Source: Aspergillus flavus
Taxonomy: Eukaryota; Ascomycota; Eurotiomycetes; Eurotiales; Aspergillaceae
NCBI RefSeq assembly: GCF_009017415.1
Contig: NC_092408.1
Location: 1,736,001-1,800,000 of the forward strand
Length of the DNA: 64,000 bases
Direction of reading: 5' to 3'
The first letter of the stretch is position 1. Each line of letters begins with the position of its first letter. The position numbers and the translations under genes were made by a program. Below the pieces are notes generated by a model. That model made no database searches and was not told the origin of the DNA. It was given only the letters and a program-made list of their open reading frames with translations. Of this stretch, positions 42,693 to 53,902 are shown one piece after another.

Positions 42693-44135
42693 TTATCCGT
42701 GGGTAGTACCATCACGGGAGAAGAGTTCTTCCTCAAATCGATTCTGCAGGGACATTTGTGTCTTTCGGGAGGTGTTACTTCTTCTTACATTGGTTAGGAT
42801 GGCGGTCCTCTTTCCTAGTTCGCGCATGCTGTTGATGCTGCTGCTTAGTTGGCCGAGGAGTGCGACTAGGTGAACATCGTTGCTCTGAGCTAGGACCTCA
42901 GCTGAGAATGCACTCTGTTCTTGCGGAGAGAGGAGGGATAGGTGTGAGAGTAGGGAGTTTATGTTTCGGAGGATCGGGTGAGATAGAGTTGCCGTTGAGG
43001 GTGTTGTGTTTTTTTGGTTACCACCTTCAGATTCTGGAGATATACTAGCGACGTATGATTTTATCAACGAGATTCGGGACTCTAGTGTGCGGATTGCATT
43101 TAGTCGGGTGTTGAGACTCGCGATCACTGCGAGGGTTTACCATATTAGTGATTAGAAGTGGGCTCTGTGCACTGGATCAACTCACGTTCTTCGTCCTCCG
43201 GAGAGAGCACCGCGGTATCTGCCGACTGTTCCTTGTTGTCGGTTTTCTTCTTCAGCACTTCCTTGGCTGAGGAGAGTGCGCTCGGGCCTTCAACGGCTGC
43301 ATTTCTCGCAGTTCTAGCGACAGTATCGATGCCTATCATTTCGGCCTCCCCGGTTTCGACGAAATATGGCAGTTCCCGGAACCGTATACTCAGCGACTGT
43401 TCTTCGCCGTCGACTTGCATCGTCTTCTCGCTTTCTGCCGCATTTTCGCCCTCGTATACACTCTCGTAGACTGTTAATGGTAATTTACCGCCGTTTGCTG
43501 ATGCGCCCTTCACTTGAGAAGGGTGGAATGCGAGGAACACCGCGGATTCGTTATAGTCTTGGAGGATTTGGCGATGAATCGGGAGATGGGTTACGTCTGG
43601 ACCAGATGGAGGAGCTGTTGACCACCATCCTACAATATCGAGGGCAGGGACTTTGTGTACATCCTTGACTGTGACACCTGTTGTCAGCGGGTGGAGTAGG
43701 TAAGATGGGCCTGTGACGTATGTTGGACTTACATTGTTTGACCCGTTCATTAAACCATTCATTTGGTAGTTGGGGCTCGCCGTTCGGACCTTCTTTCACG
43801 ATACATTCGAAAGCGTGCTCTAGTGTTATCTCGCGCCCGTTTTGTTGCCCGAGCAGAGCTCCGAGAATTGGGCCTTGCTGCGACCTTGCGGCATGTCTGG
43901 TAATATGGTCCGAGATCGTGAGGAGGATCAAAGGGTGAAGTTGGATATGGAGGCCGGAGTCGGACGACTTTTGAGATACTAGTGAGCTTAACCTTTCTGT
44001 CATGATGGAAGTCGGCAAGAAAAAACCGAGGGGGCTACAAATGGCTGTTCCTAGAACTGCGTTTGGAGGTTGACTTGTAGAGGAACTAAACCATGGAGAG
44101 TGCGGAGCTATCGTTGCTGTTTGTCGTGTTTGCAT
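42693..44135 (-). CDS. csnF: COP9 signalosome subunit 6 (CsnF)
   Basis: Three exons, 44135-43733, 43668-43186 and 43126-42693, encode 439 aa. The MPN domain (about 60-200) shows [39 protein letters not shown] and, across the first splice, [19 protein letters not shown]. It lacks the JAMM zinc ligands, as expected for the inactive CSN6 that pairs with the catalytic CSN5 in the deneddylating complex. The C-terminal helical part ([21 protein letters not shown]) matches the assembly bundle. Low-complexity inserts (about 305-330) make it longer than animal CSN6. In Aspergillus the signalosome is nuclear and cytosolic and needed for sexual development. It shares a 111-bp promoter with the PSMD5-like gene. 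Confidence 0.87.
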
Positions 44136-44246
44136 TGAGCTTCCCCACCATCACAAAGGATAGATGCGGCGTTCCTGAGCAACCATCTTCTATCTATCCA
44201 TCAGCTGTGGGAGAGGGTCGCTTGTGAATGAAATATTTCAGACAAA
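44136..44246. promoter_or_regulatory. Compact bidirectional promoter
   Basis: Only 111 bp separate the ATGs of the COP9 subunit 6 gene (minus) and the PSMD5/Hsm3-like gene (plus), so both 5' UTRs and core promoters must fit here. No TATA box is evident, typical of housekeeping bidirectional promoters. Confidence 0.6.
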
Positions 44247-46202
44247 ATGGCAATACCATCAACGTATAACGAGGTGAAACTTCACCTGCAACAAGTCCAA
44301 CGCGACCCCTCCGTTCGCTTAGACATTCCCATCATTGACAAACTGAAGCTGCAGCTTACAGAGAGCACGGATAGCAGTGTTCCTGCAACTCTCTTGCCGC
44401 TGGTCTCACAGCTGCTTCCTGTACTCCAAGAGGACCCCACTCCTATCACTACTCTTGCTATCAAGGCTACAGCATATACCAGCTTCGCTGATCTCCGTTC
44501 GGTCGATCCCCCGATCGATTTCATTGCGGGCTTCAAGGCACCATCGCCACCCATTAATTCGCTAGCTTTAGCTTTACTGAGCAAGGCGGGACAGACGCCC
44601 AGCGACGCCGCCATCGTGGGTGGTGACTCTGAGCTGGTCGCTTCTTTGGTAGAACTCTGGCTCTCGACTTCCTCAACTGCAGTCGCTCAGGCTGCATTCG
44701 ATGCTATCTGGGCACTATTAGAAGTTGATCTGACAAGCCCCTTAGAGAATGGGGAAGGCTCCAATGAAGGGCAAGAGGCTACTGGAGGGCAGGGTCTTGT
44801 GTGGAGGAGGGTTTTCACCGACAGAGACGTTTACGGGCGCTTATTTTCATTGTGCAGTCTTACTGAGAACGGCCCTGGAAGCCTGACGAAACGCGACAAA
44901 ACCGTAGCCCAAGGCCGGCTGATGGGCTTTCTTGCGAAGGCTGGAAACCTGCGGTGGGACATTATCTCAAGCTCCCAAATATCGGATATCGAGACTAGAT
45001 ACAATAGTAGCAGCCTTCTGCATTTTGCGGCTTGTGAAATGGTCGATAAAACTGATGTTCTGATGCATATGACCTTGTTGAACTTCTTCCATGACCTCCT
45101 GGAGATCCAGGCCCCGGGCCTTATTGCTCGGTCCTTTGTCCAGGCGGCATCTACTTTCTCGTCCCCCGCTCTTGACTTCCTTATTTCGCAGAATATACAT
45201 TCCTCTCTCCTGAGTTACTACTTGGACGAGTCGAAGTTGGACCCTGTGGATCTGAACTATCTATGTGGTCCTATCATGGCTTACGTTGCGCAGTATGCGG
45301 AGTTGTATCCTAATCATTTTCTACAAAACCCCAAGCATCTATTAGACCGAATCTTATCACGGATTTCCGCGTCGGTGACTATCTCGTCCGCTCAATGGGC
45401 ACATGGGCCTGTCCCAAGCGGCCAACTCAATGTGCTTTCTTGCATTCCCCGAGTTCTGCTTGTGGAGGCTACTAAACAGGGCTTGAATCCTGTTCTTGCT
45501 CTTCCCACGAGCCCACCCAACAAGGAGGCATTGGATGTGTTGAGCAGGATTCTTCACGGCCCTTCAAAACTATACCTTCCTGATACGATGGAGCTCAATA
45601 CCTCTGGTCAGACAGCCACAGATTGGCATAAAGAGGCAGCAGCAGCTCGGATACTGTACTTTATGTACTTGAACCAACACAGCACTTTCTGGACGGACGT
45701 CGTCGCTGCGGCTGATATTTTGGCCATGAAGGACGTCTCTCTAGCAGCCATTTCCTTCATGAGATCTATTATCACAGCAAACTGGGAGAAGCTTTCCGTG
45801 GAAGTAACTTCTTCTGTTCCAGGCACATCTCGGTACCAGCTTCCTTCTGAACAGGGCTTGGGCAGTCTGTCCCCAGCTTCCCAAGGAGTGCTTCCTTCAT
45901 CGGGCGCCTGGGCAGCTCTCACCCCACCAGCGTTGACCGTTCTTCTACCTTATCTTTTCAAGGCACCCCGCTCATATGCCGAGTTTGTTGCAGGTGGCGC
46001 AGGCGATTCGCAAAATGCAGTTTGGAAAGTTGCAACAGCGAAATACGAGGTGCTAGTGGCATTGCACAATCATCTAAAGGAAACGGGCGGTGATATGGCA
46101 GGATTCGAGGATATTATGCGCACACTACAGCAGAGGGTAAGCGAAGGACCATGGGGACCAGTGACGCATGGTGGAAGCCAGGTTGAGACTGTTGGTCTAT
46201 AA
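44247..46202 (+). CDS. Helical-repeat protein, probable PSMD5/Hsm3-type proteasome chaperone
   Basis: A single exon of 651 aa from ATG 44247, with no signal peptide or membrane span. The chain is almost entirely alpha-helical with repeated HEAT/ARM-like units (LVASLVELWLSTSSTAVAQA, AKAGNLRWDII, MTLLNFFHDLLEIQAPGLIA). Overall length and layout resemble fungal proteins named DNA mismatch repair protein HSM3 / PSMD5, chaperones that bind Rpt1 during assembly of the 19S proteasome base. That assignment is from general resemblance, not a sharp motif. The shared promoter with a COP9 signalosome subunit, a complex structurally related to the proteasome lid, supports a link to the ubiquitin-proteasome system. 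It could be another ARM-repeat protein. Confidence 0.6.
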   Translation: MAIPSTYNEVKLHLQQVQRDPSVRLDIPIIDKLKLQLTESTDSSVPATLLPLVSQLLPVLQEDPTPITTLAIKATAYTSFADLRSVDPPIDFIAGFKAPSPPINSLALALLSKAGQTPSDAAIVGGDSELVASLVELWLSTSSTAVAQAAFDAIWALLEVDLTSPLENGEGSNEGQEATGGQGLVWRRVFTDRDVYGRLFSLCSLTENGPGSLTKRDKTVAQGRLMGFLAKAGNLRWDIISSSQISDIETRYNSSSLLHFAACEMVDKTDVLMHMTLLNFFHDLLEIQAPGLIARSFVQAASTFSSPALDFLISQNIHSSLLSYYLDESKLDPVDLNYLCGPIMAYVAQYAELYPNHFLQNPKHLLDRILSRISASVTISSAQWAHGPVPSGQLNVLSCIPRVLLVEATKQGLNPVLALPTSPPNKEALDVLSRILHGPSKLYLPDTMELNTSGQTATDWHKEAAAARILYFMYLNQHSTFWTDVVAAADILAMKDVSLAAISFMRSIITANWEKLSVEVTSSVPGTSRYQLPSEQGLGSLSPASQGVLPSSGAWAALTPPALTVLLPYLFKAPRSYAEFVAGGAGDSQNAVWKVATAKYEVLVALHNHLKETGGDMAGFEDIMRTLQQRVSEGPWGPVTHGGSQVETVGL

Positions 46203-46579
46203 AGTCTGTATTGCCAAGCGATGCATGCATCACCAGTACTGTACCGCTCTGTCAGCACTGGAAGAGTTCTTCTCATTACTACATTTATGTCTACCTATTA
46301 AGATTATAATCGATTTGAACAACACTATATCCCGCTAATCATCCTTCTATTCACTTAAATAGTAATAGGGTTATAGCTTGTAAGCCCTGATTGCCCTCTT
46401 GGGACCCATCTGGGAAGGCGGTGAGTCGAACCTCCGCCGTAACTTTTTTTCTGATCGCCGCAACTTACTCCTCATTCATCATTTCTGCCGCAAAGAAACC
46501 GTGACTCCAGATTATCACTCCAAAATCTCAGGACAATCCCAGCACATCCTTCACAAAAGTCCACCTTCAAATCATACCC
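46203..46579. other. Intergenic region
   Basis: About 375 bp with the 3' UTR of the helical-repeat gene and the promoter of the RNA polymerase III subunit gene. Confidence 0.5.
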
Positions 46580-47506
46580 ATGTCCCGGTTCGGAGCGAAA
46601 AAGGGCAGAAAGCTGCCCGGCGCAGAATTCACCTGGGACAATGACCCAAATGGGGAACCAGACACTGCGCCTACACCCCTCTACCCTGTACGTCCCTCTA
46701 ACTTGTCCTTGCGCAACTGAAGTACAAGCAAAGCCATTACGAGAGAACAAAAAGGAGAGCAAGTAGCTTATACGGACCTTTTTTTCATTTATCAGAAATA
46801 CACCGTCCCGCAAGCCCGACCCTTAAGCGAGCGCGAACAAAAGCAAGTCGATCTGTACCGGGCTCTTCGCGAGCAGTTCCACGATGGTCCTTATTACTCT
46901 GTTCTTGATCCGGGCTTGTCCGGTAGGAATTCGAAGGCGGCGAGACAGCATTTCGATCCGTTCCACGGTATGCCGTCTTATTCGGGGAAGTATCAGAAGA
47001 AGAAGAGAGCTATTCCGAAATTGAGTGGGCGGCCTTATAGTGAGTTTTTCGCGCTTTCTCTTGCTTTCCTTTAAGGTATACTTGGCGAAGGGGAGTGGTA
47101 GTTGCTAATGATGCTCGAAATAGTCATGAAGTTCTTCCCCCGCGACGATCTTTGGGAGGTCATTCAGCCGAACTTCAAGGCTGGTGCAGCGGTGGATGGG
47201 TTCGTTGCGCGGATGGTGCGGCCCCCGCTTAAGCGTGGATTCGAGGATGATGACGAGGAAGATGAAGATATCGGGAAGCGGCGGAAGACGGGCGATGAGG
47301 ATGACGAGGGTGGTGAGAATGATGATCTCCTGGAGCCAGACGATGAACAGGCTGAGGAGGAGATCATGGACGATGACTTTGAGGATGACGATGATGAGAT
47401 GGGTGGCGATTATAACGCTGAGCAGTACTTCGATGGCGGTGATGATGAGTATGGGGATGATGGATTCGGGGATGGTGGTGGCGGCGGTGACGAGGATACT
47501 TATTAA
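46580..47506 (+). CDS. RNA polymerase III subunit C31 (Rpc31/RPC7)
   Basis: Three exons, 46580-46687, 46796-47039 and 47124-47506, give 244 aa with matching phases. The N-terminus MSRFGAKKGRKLPGAEFTWD is the conserved start of Rpc31, followed by PRPLSEREQKQVDLYRALR-like (PQARPLSEREQKQVDLYR) and FFPRDDLWEVIQPN. The last ~80 residues are extremely acidic (runs of Asp/Glu with Gly-Asp repeats), the classic Rpc31 tail. The subunit is part of the Rpc82-Rpc34-Rpc31 subcomplex needed for initiation at tRNA and 5S genes, in the nucleus. The start codon is fixed by the conserved MSRFG. Confidence 0.9.
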
Positions 47507-48998
47507 AGCGGGAGAGCGCTTCAACTTTCAGAGATACCCTTTTCTTTCTTTCGAATGTGGTTTCTTTTCTATGAGCGGTGTTTTTCTATATCATATATAT
47601 GTGTGTATGGATGCATTTGCATGGTGGAGCGGAATTGCATAATGGTTTCCTTTTGAGAAATTTGGTTTGGTTCAAGATTGACTTGTAGGGAGTGGATGAG
47701 CTGGTGTGTAAAATGGGGCTATTCTTTGGTTCCAACGCTCCTTAGCAAGGGAGTTGTGAGAGGTATGAGTGTCCTAGGCGATCTCTTCGGTATGCTATAT
47801 AAGAGCCAGACTGTATGCTCCACATGATGTATACACAGTACTCTCTTAGTAGTCGACCGGTTCTCTGACATTTCCTTGAAATGATACAGGAGGCACACCT
47901 TCCACACCATATACTTGCATCAAGCTACCATCACTATGGACTTTCGAATATTAAATTATGATCTAAAATATCTTATTACTCCTCATCGTAACTATGAATT
48001 CAAGGTCAACCGCAACTGCCAGAAATGGTACCACGTGACTCAACTTACCCAGGATAAGATGCGAGTATATTTAGGACATCACTAGAATATAGTCAGGATA
48101 GGATAGAGTAGCATATGTAAGGACGTTCATTGATGTACTTAGTTTAGTCATTCCCGACCAATACATGTTGTTACTACGGCATTACCGACTTTGTTAAAGC
48201 TCAACTAGCTCGCAGTAGTATACGTACTCAACAGATATGGCCCTTCTACCTTGGATTAGTATTTCGTAGATAGTACACGCGTAGTCATCCTCTATGGCTA
48301 TCCTCACCTGTCACTAAAGTAAGTTTGTCTAACCAAGATAGCTAACTGGCTGCAGAGTTCTTGGACGAAGCTCCGGGAAGCGATGTATGAGATGTTCAGC
48401 TCTGGCCATCTTGCACCATGAAATCAATTACACCGTGGCAAATGCTATATACTAGTTTAGATAGAATGAAAAGGTCATTATTGTATAATTTACTTGGATC
48501 GCGTTTCCAAGCTCCACCATGACAGATGACATCGGAGCTGAACCGGTGCTACCAATGTAACCTCATGCTGTTCCAACCAAAAGTCAAGGCCTACCCCAAT
48601 GCATCAGATCCGGCCAGGTAGTAAATATACTTTATCGGTGTATATGATCGGTAATCGTCCAGTAACACATAGAGCCCAACTTGCTTAGCGTCATTGTATA
48701 AATGTCGTTGTTGTGATGTCGACATTTATGGGCATTTTGATGACCAGCTCACTGGGCGTTATATAGGGCCTGGCCCTTGAAACTCCCCTAAAGTAGGATA
48801 TCATGAATGCAAACGGAAGTCGAGTAAACTTTGCTATCTTGATGATATCACAATAGACAACTTGATGTAGATCGTGTTGTTTAGACTGAAAGATATTTAA
48901 AGGACTACGTTTCTCTTCTATCGTCGTTCACTCACTCCTCAACCTAACCTTCTATTCTTCTCTAATAAGACCTTAATTCTAATAAACCAACGCTCAAC
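47507..48998. other. Intergenic region before a small secreted-protein gene
   Basis: About 1.5 kb with no gene seen. The last 50 bases before ATG 48999 contain CTTCTATTCTTCTC, a pyrimidine-rich leader. The long AT-rich upstream region is typical of conditionally expressed effector-like genes. Confidence 0.4.
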
Positions 48999-49499
48999 AT
49001 GCAGATCACTAAGTCGCTCATCGCAACCACCGTTGCTCTCTACACTTCCGTTGTTCTTGGCGAATCAGTTCATGTATAAACCCCCCACCACGCCGATCAA
49101 GTCTAATATTTGAGCTTAGAGCTGACTATCTGCTGAATAGATTGCCTACACCTCCAATGGCGACTTTTACCAGGAGAAAATCGAGGCTGAAAAGCTCACA
49201 AAATTAGAGCACCCGTAAGTTTCACCTCTACTCTATTTATGTATGCTAACGGTTGGTGTTATAGTGGAGTCTTGACTGACATCCAAAACACAGCTAACTG
49301 TGTTTTGTGGCGGTAAGTTTACACCTACAGTATATATCTCTGCTGGGATCGCTTGCTCATACTGCACTTCAGCCATCACCCTAATCACCCTCCCGACTAC
49401 CAGGCAAAGAGGGGCTCAAATCTCGTTATCCCACCACAGCAGCTTGACTATATCTATTGCTATGAGCCAAGTGGTGCCTGGGTCAACTACGTGTGGTAA
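48999..49499 (+). CDS. Small secreted protein, 107 aa, unknown family
   Basis: Four very short exons, 48999-49073, 49141-49214, 49265-49312 and 49373-49499, each with proper GT-AG ends and matching phases, encode 107 aa; no single frame is long enough to reveal it. It begins MQITKSLIATTVALYTSVVLG, a clear signal peptide cut near residue 21. The mature part contains AYTSNGDFYQEKIEAEKLTK, NTANCVLWRHHPNHPPDYQ and a C-terminal QLDYIYCYEPSGAWVNYVW. Only two cysteines are present, probably forming one disulphide. Aromatic residues are clustered at the end. The family is not recognised; small secreted fungal proteins of this shape include effectors and antimicrobial proteins, but no function is claimed. 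Confidence 0.75.
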
Positions 49500-50310
49500 A
49501 TCAACATGAAGACATTCGTGTTCTATTGAGTAGGCAGTGCTGGAGGCAGGCCTGCGACTGGACAAAAGAGATGAAACATTTGTAACTTAATCAAAGTAAT
49601 CTGGCCCTGGTATAGGTTTTGTCCATATTATAGGTTTTCCTATGCCTTAGTGCGAATGCAAAGGGCTTTATATTTATCTCACTACTTTGTGTATCTTGTA
49701 ACTCGTAACCGCTTCCAATACTCGAATTACTCCAATCTGACACGGATAAACATCATATTTCCGCAGGCAAACGAACGACTATAATTTCACTTGCGTCCGA
49801 GCCATTAAATACTAATCCCGATAATGCAAGTGTGTTGGGCATCAAAGGTAGCTGCCATATTGAACAGCGAGTTTATTTTATTTCATGTATGTATAATTAC
49901 TACAGACAATACCTACAAGGGTGGACGTAGTACGTGGCGTAGGTATATACTACATGCGGGGTTCATAAGAGCTGGAAGGCTAGGATAGCCTAGGATAAGT
50001 GGTTAACTATAGAACTGAACGGCAATGGGACAGTAACCTGTAGCAAGTGATAACTAATGAGTTCTTTGTACTTAGCGAAGTGTCCATTAGACAAGAGACT
50101 AGGAAGATGGATTATGGAGTATAGAAACAATAGCATAGGTATACACATAACTAAATAATGCATAATTACATAATCCACCCTATATGAAAAGTTCAAATAA
50201 TGCAGCGACTTCGGCATGACGTCATTCCGTCCCGCCAGCGAAAACCGCAAAAATGGAGGGGTTATCAAACCCCAATACAAGACGAGCAGCGCGGTAAAAG
50301 CACCTGCATT
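49500..50310. other. Intergenic region
   Basis: About 810 bp, AT-rich up to 50200, then GC-richer just before the diflavin reductase gene. A CRE-like TGACGTCA at 50217-50224 (in CATGACGTCATTC) lies about 90 bp upstream of that gene's start. Confidence 0.45.
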
Positions 50311-52430
50311 ATGAGCGAGGATCAGGGCTCTGGACCTCGCAAGCGGTCTGCTCTCATCCTCTATGGCTCGGAAACCGGCAATGCCCAAGAGGTGGCCGAA
50401 GAGCTGGGGTCTCTGGCCGAGCGCCTACATTTCATGACTCAGGTTTCGGAGATGAACCATGTTAAGCCAGTGCGGTCTCCCCAACCCCATCTATAGCCAT
50501 GGCGGTCAAATAGAGTCAGGGCTAATAGTGGTATTCAGGAGAAATTGAGCTCGTATACTATTGTTGTCTTTGCTATCTCGACGACGGGGCAGGGAGATCT
50601 ACCAGCTAATGCACGGACGTTTTGGAGATCTTTGCTTTTGAAGAGGCTTCCGGCGACGTTTTTGGAGGGCGTTAGTTTTACGTCGTTTGGGTTGGGAGAT
50701 AGTTCTTATCCTAAGTGAGTGGCTTTCCTGTTGGGTGTTGGGGTTTGGGTTTGGATTGGTTTCTAACGTGTGAAAAGATTCAATTGGGCTGCGCGCAAGC
50801 TATGTAAGAGATTGGTTCAGTTGGGCGCAAATGAAACCTATCTTAGTGGGGAGGCGGATCAACAACATCCTGAAGGGTACGTGGATAGTCAGCTACCCTA
50901 TGTTTATACCCGTGGTATTAATGATATTCTAGGCTGGAGGGAACATTTATTCCTTGGATAACGGACTTCCGCAAGCACTTGCTGGACACATACCCTCTTC
51001 CTGAGGGTCAGCATCCGATACCGGATGATGTCCAATTACCACCAAAATGGGTGCTGCAATTACAGGATCAAACCTCAAAATCCAACACGGACCCTGCTGT
51101 CCCAAGAACAGAGAATCAGAGCACTGAGGATTCAAATTCCCGACTAGAGCATGACCTCCGCCCCATCCCAGATACACTGACTGCAACACTGATCCAAAAC
51201 AAACGGGTGACACCTGCAAAACACTGGCAAGATGTACGACACGTCTCCCTGACGGTCCCTGACTCAGTCACCTATGTCCCCGGCGACATGATCTCCATCA
51301 TGCCGAAGAACTTCACCGAGGACGTCCAAGCCCTGATTCAGATGATGGGCTGGGAAGAACAGGCCGATCAGTTGGTCTCGCTGGTCCCCGCTAATAGTCA
51401 GCACTCCGCCGAAGACCTACCTTTACCACCCATTCCTAACCTGGAATCGTATTCGAAACTGACACTACGTGCGATCATTATGGACTACCTAGATATTCGA
51501 GCGATCCCTCGCCGGAGGTTCTTCTCGGAAATCTCCCATTACACCAATGATGAAATGCAGAAGGAGCGACTACTTGAATTTACTAACCCCGAGTTCCTGG
51601 ATGAGCTCTGGGATTATACCTCGCGGCCGAGACGCAGTATCTTGGAGGTTTTACATGAGTTCGATACGGTGAAGATCCCATGGCAGCATGCGACGTCGGT
51701 TTTCCCCGTTCTCAGAGGACGACAATTCAGCATTGCCAGCGGAGGCGAACTAAAGCGGACAACTGAAGGCGGAGCCAAGTTCGAACTATTGATCGCCATC
51801 GTGAAATACAAGACCATAATCAAGAGAATCAGAGAGGGTGTCTGCACAAAGTATATCTCGGCACTCCAGCCGGGGAGTACCCTGAAAGTGCATCTGCAGC
51901 GCGGAGGCCTGAATTCGTCCTTGGGTCAACTGTCTGGACCAACGGTTTTGGTGGGTCCCGGCACTGGAGTCGCGCCATTACGGTCTATGATTTGGGAGAA
52001 AGCTGCCTTTGTCAAGGCGTACAAGGAGGAGAATGGCGGGGCTGAGCCGACTATTGGGCCTACCATTCTCCTCTTTGGGGGGCGTAACCGGAATGCCGAT
52101 TTCTTCTTTGATGAAGAGTGGCAGCAGCTTAGTAAGTTGGTTAAATTGGAGGTCTTTGCGGCGTTCTCCAGAGACCAGAAACAGAAGGTCTATGTGCAGG
52201 ACGTTATCCGAGATAACTTTGGACTATTCTTTAGACTCTTGCATGAAATGGGTGGGTCGGTGTATGTGTGTGGCTCATCAGGAAGGATGCCGCAAGCTGT
52301 TCGGGAGGCACTAATTGAGGCATTCCAGAACGGTGGGGAAACCGACGCAGAGCGCTTCAGCAGAGAAGAGGCAGAAGAGTATTTGCTTGGCATGGAGAAG
52401 TCCGGGCGGTATAAGCAGGAGACATGGTAA
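50311..52430 (+). CDS. tah18: NADPH-dependent diflavin oxidoreductase (Tah18/NDOR1)
   Basis: Four exons, 50311-50469, 50539-50714, 50778-50876 and 50933-52430, join in phase to 643 aa. The FMN flavodoxin domain comes first (ILYGSETGNAQEVAEEL, ~16-32; SFGLGDSSYPKFNWAAR, ~102-118). Next is the FAD-binding connecting domain (GDMISIMP; RGRQFSIASG) and the NADPH domain (LVGPGTGVAPLRSMI, VYVCGSSGRMPQAVREAL). The family hands electrons from NADPH to the Fe-S protein Dre2 in cytosolic iron-sulfur assembly. There is no membrane anchor, unlike cytochrome P450 reductase. Length is normal. The third donor (GTACGT) was chosen because it restores LEGTFIPWITDFR. Confidence 0.92.
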
Positions 52431-52882
52431 TAGATCTAGGAATCACATGCTATGGACATGACTAGAGAGAGTATGTGTGTTTGTTTGTGTGAGGATAGAC
52501 CCCACCGAACGAGGGAACGATTCAATGAACAGAATAGACAAACATCTACGCACAATGTAATGGATCATTTCCTGTAGTTCGCTACTCTAAAACACCAATT
52601 CGAATCCCAACCATTCGTACATATAAGCCTTGGTCATGTCGCCGTAACCTCGGTTGGAAGCGGAGGGGTTGAGGCGGAAAGGGAAGAGGGTGTCGGGCCG
52701 CGTCGGCGTAACAGCAGCTCTCCGCCCTGGAAAGTCAAGTCACCTGCTTTTGTTCTGCCCCGGATCTGCTCCGACGCATCGGTCCTCATTCACTACCCTC
52801 TTCTACCTCACTTTCTACTCCCACACGGCTCTTGCCCTCCATTGGCTTGACAGAGTAAAAGAGCTTCACAGTATCATTCATA
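52431..52882. other. Intergenic region
   Basis: About 450 bp: 3' UTR of tah18 and promoter of the ETF beta gene. Nothing else seen. Confidence 0.5.
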
Positions 52883-53902
52883 ATGGCCAGTGGTTTGCGT
52901 ATCTTAGTACCCGTTAAGCGGGTGATCGACTACGCGGTGAGTTTTTGTTCTTTCGTGCTCTCCGTCTTCGGTGAAAGAGTCACCTCCGGCCGCAAGTCCA
53001 CCACCGACATGCTGGAGGGGTCTACGCTCACATCGTCATTTCAATGTTACCGAGTCAAACATGACAGCTGTTGTCAAATACTAACTTTCAAGAAATTAGA
53101 TCAAACCCCGTATCAACAAGGCCCAGACCGGCGTCGAAACCGCCGGCGTTAAGCACTCGCTCAACCCATTCGACGAACTCTCGATCGAGGAGGCCGTCCG
53201 TCTCCGTGAGCGCAAGGGTCCCCTCAAAGTCGAGAACATTCTCGCTCTCTCCGCGGGCGGAGCCAAATGCGCTGATACCCTCCGCACGGCGATGGCCATG
53301 GGCGCCGACCGCGCGTTCCACGTCGACGTCCCCGACTCCAACGATGGGGGCCTGGAGCCTCTTACCGTCGCGAAGATGCTGAAGGAGGTTGTCAACAAGG
53401 AGAACATCAACCTGGTGCTGCTCGGGAAGCAGGCTATCGATGGTGACCAGGGTCAGACGGGTCAGATGCTCGCGGGCCTGTTGGGCTGGCCTCAGGCGAC
53501 GCAGGCTAGCAAGGTGGATATCAAGGACGAGCAGGGAACAGTGGAAGTCACCCATGAGGTTGATGGCGGTGTTGAGACCCTTCGGGCCAAGTTGCCTCTC
53601 ATCATTACTACCGACTTGCGACTCAACGAGCCGAGGTATGCCACTCTGCCGAACATCATGAAGGCCAAGAAGAAGCCATTGGAGAAGAAGACGCTGGCAG
53701 ACTTTGGTGTGGAGGATAAGAAGCGGTTGAAGACGCTGAAGGTCACTGGTGAGTTGTTCATTTACTGAAGCTTTTCTTTTCTTCGTGTCAAGGTTAGCGT
53801 GTTTACTAACACTCTGCAGAACCCCCAGCCCGCCAGGGCGGCGGTAAGGTTGAGGACGTCGACGGATTGATCGGAAAGCTGAAGGAGCTGGGCGCTCTGT
53901 GA
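52883..53902 (+). CDS. Electron transfer flavoprotein beta subunit
   Basis: Three exons, 52883-52936, 53100-53748 and 53820-53902, encode 261 aa. The protein reads MASGLRILVPVKRVIDYA, then IKPRINKAQTGVE, NPFDELSIEEAVRLRER, the core LLGKQAIDGDQGQTGQMLAG (the ETF-beta AMP/FAD-binding region) and TTDLRLNEPRYATLPNIMKA, which is the family signature. The lysine-rich recognition segment (KAKKKPLEKK) follows; in mammals this region contacts acyl-CoA dehydrogenases. The mitochondrial matrix heterodimer passes electrons from fatty-acid and amino-acid dehydrogenases to ubiquinone via ETF-QO. As in other species the beta subunit has no long presequence. The 163-nt first intron is the longest in the window. 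Confidence 0.93.
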
